Assembly: GCA_032718475.1 (NCBI GenBank)
Contig: JAUCBJ010001656.1
Span: 1-64,000, forward strand
Length of the DNA stretch: 64,000 bases
DNA from: Nemertoderma westbladi
Taxonomy: Eukaryota > Xenacoelomorpha > Nemertodermatida > Nemertodermatidae
Direction of reading: 5' to 3'
Shown: one piece after another, positions 24,850 to 34,400 of the stretch
How positions within the stretch are numbered: the first letter of the stretch is position 1
Layout: each line of letters begins with the position of its first letter
Translations under genes and position numbers: made by a program
The notes under the pieces: generated by a model
The model's database searches: none
Told to the model about the DNA's origin: nothing
The model's input: the letters and a program-made list of their open reading frames with translations, nothing else

Positions 24850-27038
24850 TGTTACGGTATATGGCGCTGTATCCATATTATTAGTCATCATGCAGTATGC
24901 AATATTAGTCCGTTATGCAGTATGCAATATTAGTCTGTTATACTGTACGTAATATTAGTCCATTGTGCAGCATGATATTTTAGATAAGGCATAATAACGC
25001 GGTGGTATTTAGGTAGGGAAATTAAAACGCCCATATATTTGAAACCATCCATTTTGTATAGTATGTAGCCCTACCTACGTAATTTTGTATTAGGATATAT
25101 GTAGATAGTTCCAGGGTAGCGAGTTTATTCGGACCCTGGATTTTGTGCTTGCTGATATTAGTTTGATAGGGCTAGCATATAGGGACGCCGTCCTGGCCAT
25201 TCAGCAGCCAGAGACGTGAACCATTACCATATATGGTAATAATTTGAGCAATAGGGCTACAATCCGGCCTCCTTATTGGATTAACTGCTTCCAGGTTGGT
25301 CTAATGCTAGCATGGACTGGAGAGCAAATAGGAGAGCGATTGAGTCACCCTATTGCATCATCCCATCCGGATCACCTATAAATTGGCGGTGTGCCGGTAG
25401 AGCCTATCGATCGATTCAACCTTCACTGCTGTTGTACTTGCTGAACTGTCTCTATTCAATTTTGACGGATTTTAGAGTATTTTTGCAATTTGATTAATTT
25501 CTTGAAATGATTTGCTAGTGCGATTACTCTTGCTTGTGTTTCTCAATTAATTCCTTCGATTACTGCTAATTACAACTGAACTATGATTTCTACTTTTGAT
25601 TAATGGTTCTATGTGATTCTTTCCTGCGCAATAATCCTAAGGGATTTCTGAGACTGTCAGACTTTGTGATTTGCATGCGCCGCTACGGTAGCTATTAGCG
25701 TAATGGAGGGCTAAGGCGCCAGCGGGCGGTGGGCACATCGGGGGGTTGGGCGACTAAGGGAGAGCGGAGGATTCAAAGCGAGCACCGCTGGCGTGGGGTC
25801 ACCGTTGCGGTCGGGAAGTTAACGCTGTGGTACGCAGACCAATCGCCGGTACAGTAATTAGGGGGCTGATGATCCAGGTTTCGTCTCTATTTAGTATTAG
25901 GGGGGCGGGAATCAGGTTAGTTAGGAGTCCTATATGTACCCGGGAGAGGCCTGCACGTATCACAACGTTTCGAACGTTGAGCGTGTAGTACGAATAGTGA
26001 GTCGCATAATTGTGGGCTATACAGTAGTTAACTGCATAATTGCGAACTGTGATTGCTGACGCTGATTGGTGTGTTACTGAAGTGTGCCTATGATTGTGAA
26101 TGTTTAGGTAGGCGCTCTTTTCTCTTTGATTGATTTCTATTTCTTAGTTACAACAATTAGTTACTGATTAGGTCAAAGTAATACGGCAATTTAGGCTATT
26201 ACTAGCGAAACCTGTTGCGTGATAAATTAGAATTACGTATTCTGGAACTCTTAGTAATTAGTACGCTGTTATATATTTGTGACTGTAATTGATTAGTAAA
26301 ATTAAGAATTAGTACGCAGCATAGCGGAGAGTAGCTAAAGTAATAATTAGAGTACTGTAAACTATTCACGCTGAGCGGTTATTTGCATTAGCGGACAATC
26401 AGCTAGAACGCACTATTCGGTACGCACGAAACGCTAGTGATTTGCTGGCCTAAAGCCAGCTGCAGGCAATTTTAGACCCAGAGTGGTACTATCCACGAGA
26501 GACAATTACTGTACCATTTTGATATTTAAATATTCTCGCATTCACACATTACGTTAGAGAACCCCCAGTATTCGCGATTAGAAAAGACGTAGGTAATAGC
26601 GTGCTTTAATAGTGATAGAATTAGGCGTAAGAATACTCTGAGTGCAAGGCCTCTCGCACTCGTCTTAAAGTAAGCTTAGGGAGCCGACTCGGGTTTATTG
26701 TTTTGGTTATTCCTGCGTGGCTCATAGATTCGAACAGTTAGCTCTCTATTGAGCAATCGGTAGAGAAAGGAACAAGCGATTTTGCAGGAGTTGTGTAAAA
26801 TTAGTAAATATATTAGCGGACGGCAGATTAGCGCCATCTAACGGTAAGTAGCGGTTTTGTATTTAGCAACCCTTACAATTTAGTAATATCACGCTCCTGA
26901 GCCCCTTTACTTAACAGTAGAGCAGTCTTTGTGTCTTATTGGTTAGACGAGAACTTATTAGGTTGGCAGAAGGATATTAACGGGTATTGGTCTGTTCAAC
27001 AGTTCTGCTGTTAGTATAGAGGTCGCGGTTGTTTATCA
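24850..27038 (+). repeat. 5' LTR of the BEL/Pao element
   Basis: Starts TGTTACGGTATATGGCGCTG and ends GCGGTTGTTTATCA. Nearly identical to 41828-44018. The first 150 bp hold four degenerate ~25-bp repeats around GCAATATTAGTCCGTTAT. Two TATA-like sites are visible (TATAAAT at 25377, TATATG at 25931). A 61-codon ORF at 25312 has no recognisable content. Confidence 0.95.
25377..25383 (+). promoter_or_regulatory. TATA-like box in the LTR
   Basis: TATAAAT set in a GC-richer context (CACCTATAAATTGGCGG), the best TATA match in the LTR. If it works, transcription would start near 25405-25410. A second candidate, TATATG at 25931, lies about 20 bp upstream of the CACGTATCAC site discussed for priming. 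Confidence 0.45.
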
Positions 27039-27640
27039 GTGATACGTGATTTGCTTTGCTGTACTGCGTACAGTAAGGCAGTTAGAGTATTCTTAGGCTG
27101 TTAGTTTAGATCACTGATACTTCGTATCAGTGATACGTGATTTGCTTTGCTGTACTGCGTACAGTAAGGCAGTTAGAGTATTCTTAGGCTGTTAGTTTAG
27201 ATCACTGATACTTCGTATCAGTGATACGTGCATTTTATTGGCTGTAGGCTGTAGCGTACAGTAAATAGTGTATGCTTAGGCTGTTAGTAGTATCACAGTA
27301 TTGAGTAATAAATTAGAGCACGTGATCGTCTGCTGTAGGCTATAGGCTAGCGTACAGTAAGACATTGAGTATATTCTTTTAGGCTGTTAGTTTAGATTAC
27401 TGTATTCACTGGCTGCGTACACTAGTACAGTAGTACATTAGGCTGATTGCTGTTACTGCGTACGGTAGAAGGACATTTGTTTGCTGTACCACACACACAG
27501 TATCATTAGGCTGTTAGGTTGGTGTACTGTTTTACTTACTGTACTGCATACAGTGGATGTACGGTAGTGCGTTTTTGCTAATTGCGAATACAGCAGTTCC
27601 TTAGGCCTTAGGGCAAACTGTAATTAGTAAGTTTTTTGAA
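27034..27640 (+). repeat. Leader with 91-bp hairpin repeats, including the primer-site region
   Basis: Directly after the LTR a 91-bp unit (TATCAGTGATACGTG start) occurs at 27034, 27125 and, partly, 27216. Degenerate copies follow to about 27600 (GCTGTACTGCGTACAGTA and TTAGGCTGTTAG motifs). The unit contains the hairpin ATCACTGATAC-TTC-GTATCAGTGAT and the small hairpin CTGTAC-TGC-GTACAG. There is no TGG-type tRNA primer site after the LTR. The first ten bases, GTGATACGTG, are complementary to 25954-25963 inside the LTR. Confidence 0.75.
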
Positions 27641-28415
27641 AATTATTAGCTAGGTTTGCGAGAATTCAGTTTCGGTCAAAATTATTTTGTAAAATTCTAG
27701 AGTTTTGTACCGGTATGTTAGGTAACCGCTTAGTTATTTTATACCATCTGGAGATACATGGCAAGACGGGACTTCTGAGTTTGGGGTTCGTGTGGGTCTG
27801 CGGGTTCGGTTTGCAATCAGCGAAGGGCCTGAATCTTTGGACGCGGACGTGGAATCTCACAGCAAACAAGGTTAGTTGTTCTGTTGGCACCAGTGTGTTT
27901 GTGGAAGCAGTAAAAAATTATCGGTTGTTTAACTGCGAAGCTGAACTCAATTTATTAGTTAGGATATTTAGGTTTAGCCGGCCATGGTTTTGAATCGCTC
28001 AAGTTAGAGAGAGAGTTAGAGAGAGTCGCAACCCGAAGATGTAGCCACGCGCTAGTGGATACATATAATATTTGAAATTAAAATTACGTTGATTAGAGCT
28101 ATATATATATAAAATTAGAAATATTCGGGTGGCAAGTATATTTTGAATATTTTGTATTAGATTCAGAGTTATTTTGTGCTATACCGGTATTTAATACTAT
28201 ATAGTAGCTATATAATAATATTTTTGTTTAAATATTGTGCTAGTATTTGCTATAACTATATACCCCATTAAATTCACAATATTGCATTGCGAATTTATTT
28301 GACATTTGGACCAACTGATTATTTGACAAATAATTTGACCGTATTTCGGTTAAATTATAATCATATCTCGAACTTTTGCGAGATATTTTGCCGGAAGGCA
28401 AACATTATTTAGACT
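27641..28415 (+). other. Remaining 5' untranslated leader of the BEL/Pao element
   Basis: No conserved protein seen. A 92-codon ORF (27715-27993) and its antisense partner have no recognisable features. The part after 28070 is AT-rich. The gag-pol ATG at 28416 is followed directly by a long acidic N-terminus. Confidence 0.5.
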
Positions 28416-31400
28416 ATGAGTGTCTCAGACAAAGAGGCACTAGAGGACAGCTACGAGACGGCGGCTGGACCGCCGACTGACGATAGCGTCAATATTACTG
28501 TTGACGACAATGCCGACTATGACGACGCAGCGAGTGACGCTGACGTAAGCGAACAGGAGGACGAGACAGTGACTAGTGAGGAAGAACAACAACCTCAAGT
28601 AATAGTATTAGGATCCCCTACCGCTACTGATAGGAAGGACTGTACGGCAGCCCGGACAGAGGTGAGTGATAGGGAGGATAGTGTAGCAGAAGCGAGAGCC
28701 CGGAGCCCGGTTTCCAGACCTGTGGGTATGGTAAGTGCCGTGGTCCCAACGGCTGTAAGGAGTACCCGTAGTTCCCGAAATAATCCTTCAAGTCCACCGA
28801 GTGTAAGTCAGGTAAGTGATAGAGAACTTGATATCGCGATAAAGAAGAAACTTCGCGCGCATGCCGGACATATAACTCGGACGGCGGACAAGGTAAGAAA
28901 AATGTTGGCCGACTCAGCCAACATCGGGAGGGTAGAGTTAGCAGAGATTAGAAGAGGATATAACTCAGCGTTATTCAAGCAGACGGAGGAGCTTGCAGTC
29001 CTAGCGAAGAAGGCAGTAGAGTCTCAGTCGAGCGACGTGGCGACGAGGATTTACGACAGGGTTTTAGCAGCCTTGTTGGAGCACCGCGAGTTATCGGAGC
29101 GATTCCGACGAGTTAGGACAGAGAACTGGCTGCTATGGGCATCACAAGCGCAGGCGACTCAGGTGAGTGACGCAGAGTTGAGAGACTTAGTGGAGCGAGA
29201 AGAGACGCAGGATAAAGAGGAGCGCCGGTATCAGAGGGAAGTTACTAGCTGGCTGATGCAGAATGGAGTGGTGGTACCAGGTCAGGTGCTACCGACGACG
29301 GAGAACATCCAACAGAGGACGTTGACTCCACCCGACGATGCATCTAGAGACAGCGGCGATTCCCAGGTTAGTCACGCGCGAGGTAAGGTAATATGTGCTA
29401 GATCCCTTGTTTCTCACAACTCGGCGGAGGAGAGAAGACGCCGACTAGACGAACAGCAAGCGGAAGTTTTGCGTGCACAGGAAGCACGGAAGGAAGCCGA
29501 GCGGGAAAGGGAGCGCACACGTAAGTTGGACGCAGAGTTACGAGAGTTGGAGGAGATAAGTAAGCGCGAGCGAGCGGAACGCGAGCAAAGGGAACGCGAA
29601 CTCCAAGCCGAGCGCGAGCGCGAGGAACTCGAACGCGAACAGAGAGAACGCGAACTCCAACTTGAATGCGATCGGGAAGCGAAGAAACGCGAACTCCAAC
29701 TCGAACGCGAACAGAGAGAACGCGAACTCCAACTCGAACGCGAACAGGAAGCGAAGAAACGCGAACTCCAAGCCGAACGCGAGCGCAAGAAACTCGATCG
29801 TGAACAGAAGGAGCGCGAGCTTCAACTCGAACGCGGACGCAAGGAACGCGAACTCGAGATCGAGAAAAGAAGACGCGCATTGTATGAAGAAAGGTCGCGA
29901 GTAGAAGAAGAGAGCGCAGCGAGACGAGCGAGGGAAGAAGAAGAGCGTAAACTGGCGCAGTTGGAAAGTGCGAGATTAAGTTTAGAGAGCGAAGAACGGA
30001 CTAGGAAGGCGAACGAAATCGCCGAGAAGGGGATGCGAATGCTCGAAGAATGTGGGGCGAGTGTGGGGACAGAGTTGCGAGAACTGTTCGCACTGCAGAA
30101 GGCCGAACAGGAAGCGAGAACTCCGACTATACGCGAGTCAACGACGACCAGAATTCCTATACTCGGTCCAGTTATTACGAGTACACGGATCGCTAAACCA
30201 TTCTCTACATATCGCACGCCAGTTGGTATTAGTGCTTCACCCATCGCTCAGGATCTACGTCATCGGAACACCGCACCACTATATATCGAACGCGAGAACG
30301 GAGAGTTTAGAGAAGAAACTCCGACGGAACGAGTACTTGGCGAACCGAACCCGAGGGTTTGGAATACGCGGACGGAGCGCCGACCCAGTTCGACGGAGAA
30401 CTTCCGGGTTAAACCGGAAGAGGGATCATATGAGAGACAGCGGATTACTCAGATAGAGCCGACTATACAACAGAACCCTAGCCAGGAATTTATTACGAGG
30501 GATGAGTTAAGTGCTAGTTTAGCGCAAGCTATATCGCCGCACATCCAACCTATAACGGACATGCTTAGCAACCTACGGTTAAAGGAAGCAGCCCAGGTAA
30601 GAAGTAATTCTAATCCCAGCAGGCCTGAGTTAGATAAAGTCCAGCCTAGTCAACGAGTACGCATATCGGAGGAAACTATACCACATAGACCTCAGGTAAG
30701 GACGCCTGTCCCGAATATCCATAATCCCAATTTCGAAAATTCGGCAGAAAGATTTATTCAGGATGCTTGGGTCAGGGCCTCGGCGCGCAAATCATCGCGA
30801 GCGCTAAGGACTGACACCGAGTCAAGCGATGAAGAGGAAGAAATGAGACGTCAGAAGTCCCGAAACTATAAGGAAAGAAGGACCGACGCGGAGCAGGTAA
30901 GTTGGAACCACCGGGAAAGGACCAGACTTAACAACCCTGCGGAACTAAACCATTTGTTAACCCGGAACGACGCAACCCTTAGGGACATAGGTAAGTTTGC
31001 TGCTAGGCAAGGACTGCCGACGCAACAACCCCAGAAGTTTATGGGCAACCACAAGCACTGGAGGACCTTTAAAACCTATGTCGACGAGCAGCTAACCAAC
31101 AGCACCTTTACTCCCAACGAGAAGTTCAACTATTTGCTTCAGATGCTCCATCGAGAACCTAGAGCCATTGCTGATAATTTCGTCGGCAACGAAAGAGCAT
31201 TCGAGTTAGCAATGAAGACGCTTAGCGACATCTACGGGAATAAAACCAAGATGGCGCAGTCGATAGTAGAAGACTTGGGTAAGGGCGGAAGGATTACAAT
31301 TCCGTTAGAGCTGTTGAATTTAGCGAACGCTATTTCGAACGCATTGGACATCTTGAGGACGGTGAATCTACCTCATCATGGTGATCACGCCGAAGTTTTA

Positions 31401-34400
31401 AAGAGCGTAATAAGACGTCTAAACATGTGTTACCGACAGAAATGGCGCAAATTAGAGAATAAGTTGGAGGGCCAAGGTAAAGTATTGACACTTCAGCATA
31501 TTCATGACATGATAGCCACAGACGCAGTAGCAGAGATGAAATCAAACTTCTCAGAAGAGAATATGAGAGAGTCTAAACCTGTTACCGGTAAGTCTATGGT
31601 AAGTTTTGACGATGACAGGACCACTGTGACATTTAACTCAGTAGACAGATATAATTCGAGTACCCCAGCCTTTAGATCAGACTCGCGAGTATGGTCAGGT
31701 GAGCGGTTAGATAGACCTAGGTTAAAGCAACAGGAGTTGCCGGATGGATTTGTAGGTTGCCAATACTGTTTACTAAAGGAGGTAAGATCTGACGACCATA
31801 AGTTAGATAGTTGCAGACGGTTCAAAGAATTAAATTCGGAACAGAGAAGAGTTCAAGTGCGGACGTTGGACACCTGTTGGGCATGTCTTGCGCCAGGCCA
31901 TGTACGGCGGCAGTGCCCGAACAGCAAGTACGGATGCATGGAATGCGGCAGACTACATCACAAGTTGCTACATGCGGATTTCCATACCCCAACGGACCGT
32001 TACTTACAGCGAAATCCTCAAAGGAAGGGGAGCAAAGAACCCGTATCGATAAGGAGGAATACGTACACTGGCATCCAGGACGATGGTTACCAACCAGGTT
32101 CGTCGGACGAGGATGGCGAGTCGAGCGCGAGAGAGGTGACCTGCCAAGGTTTCACCGCGGATAGTTCATCGACCAGCGCGCGGACGTATTTATCATCGGC
32201 CACGTCGGAAATATTTAGCGTGATTCCGGTGAAACTCACCGGCGATAAGGGATCGAAGCGAATATATGTGATGTTGGACACTGCGTCCACATTATCGTAT
32301 ATCGACGAGGAAGTGGCAAGAGCCGTTTCTAGCTTCCAGGACGCCGAGGAGATCCAAATAGAGTTGAAGTCTATGCATGGGATAGGTGACCTCAAGGGAC
32401 ACAGAATTTCGGTGGAACTAGATTCCCTACTTCCGAGAGACCAGCATACTCGACAAGAACGGAAAGCTTTGCCATTGGACGGATTTAAGTGTCTAGCTAT
32501 GAAGGGATTCGGCAGGCAGTTAGGTAAGGTGCCGCCGATGAGTCCCATAGCACAGGAGTATTTTGACAAGCTCAGGATACCCAGACATCAGGTAGGTTAT
32601 AGGAATGTTTCTATGTTGATTGGTGCAGAACAGCTGATCGCACACCAGATATGGGAAACGAGACCAGCTGAGCCGCATGTCAATGGACCACATGCCCATA
32701 GGACCATACTAGGTTGGTATACAAGAGTACCCATGTCTCATGAGTTTACAGGTGGCGACAAGCCAATAGACAGATACGACGAATTACAGCCTATAACTCA
32801 ACCACCGTTAGTAGAACCACCAGACATAGACGAGTTTAGGAGAACCTGTATTGACCACTATAGTGACTTTAGCGAGTCGGACGAGGAGTTGATTCCCGAT
32901 AATGTTAGGTTGTCGGAACCACTTCATAACGACCGGACAGATAGTGAACCCGAGGACTACTGTTATCAGACCCGTGGGTCTGGTTCAGCGGCCCACGCTA
33001 CCTATCTGACTAACGTTTTGACTTATACAGACATAGTGGAGGGTCAGGTGGCTAAATATCGAGACCTAGACATTTTCCAATACAGTGAGGAGGAATTACA
33101 AAAGGAATTGATACGCCAGGACCTCGAGACAGGAGCCAGAACCGTCGAATGGCTGGATAGGGACGCAATGGAACCCGGTGGATATGACCTAGCCATGTCT
33201 ACTGATGAGAAACGGTCGCTGGAGATGATGGAAGATACCATACGTCTACTACCGACTGGACATTTTGAAGTTGGAATGTTGTGGCGTCGACAACCACCTA
33301 AGTTGGAGAACAACTACAACTTAGCCTTGAAAAGATTAAACGGAGTAAGGGCTCGGTTGTTGAAGAATCCGGACATTAGGGAGAAGTATTGCGCCCAGAT
33401 CAACAACTATTTCGCCAAGGGATTTGCTGGGAAGGTAGAGGACCCTGACTTGGTGACAGACCAGACTTATTACCTTCCACACCACTATGTGACTCACCCT
33501 GACAAGCCTGACAAAGTCCGAGTAGTCAACGACTGCGCAGCAGTCTATAGAGGAATGTCCCTGAATTCAGAGTTGATGGATGGTCCCAACCTGAATAACT
33601 ATTTGATTGGAATACTGTTGCGTTTTAGACAGCGGCGATTCGCATTTACTTGTGACATCGAGGCGATGTTCCACCAGGTAAGAGCCTGTAAGGCAGACCA
33701 GGATAGCCTTCGCTTTCTCTGGTACGAGAATGAAGACTTATCCGGCCCAGTGGTTACATACCAGATGTACGTTAGGATATTTGGTGCCCGCGATAGTCCG
33801 AATGGCACGCTGTTCGTTTTAAAGAAAACAGCAACAGCCCAGATTGGTAAGTATCCAGTAGAGGTAATTGAGTCTATATTGAGAAACTTCTATATGGACG
33901 ACGGATTGGTGTCCAAGGACACGGCGGAACAAGCCATAGAAGTGGCTCACGGCCTACAGGAGTGCTTGGCTACAGGGGGTTTCCCTCTAACCAAGTTCAC
34001 TACGAACTCGGAGGCCCTATTAGAATCGTTCCCGGTGAAAGATCGCGGGAGCGGAGACATTGAATTGGGGGTAGAACCAATCCCCATGGCGCGAGTACTG
34101 GGACTCGCTTGGAATCCGAATACGGATAAGTTCCAGGTAAGAGTTAGATTTGAGCCCAGTAGCCCAGACAAAGTTTTGACAAAAAGGATTTGCTTATCGA
34201 CATTGAGTAGACTATTTGACCCGATGAACTTTATCAGTCCGGTTATATTACAGGCACGAGCGTGCATGAGGAAAATTTGGTTGTCCGACATAGAGTGGGA
34301 CGAACCAATATCTCCTATACATGCAAAGCAGTGGAGGGAGTGGGAAGCCGAGTTGCATCTATTGAAAAATATAGATGTACCCCGTTCCTACTTTCCGAAT

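Noticed and set aside
25312-25497. 61-codon ORF in both LTRs
   Set aside because: Its presence in both copies follows from LTR identity; no domain, and it overlaps the likely promoter.
29398-30244. Arginine/serine-rich antisense ORFs in the gag region
   Set aside because: Shadows of the charged coiled-coil coding sequence on the other strand.
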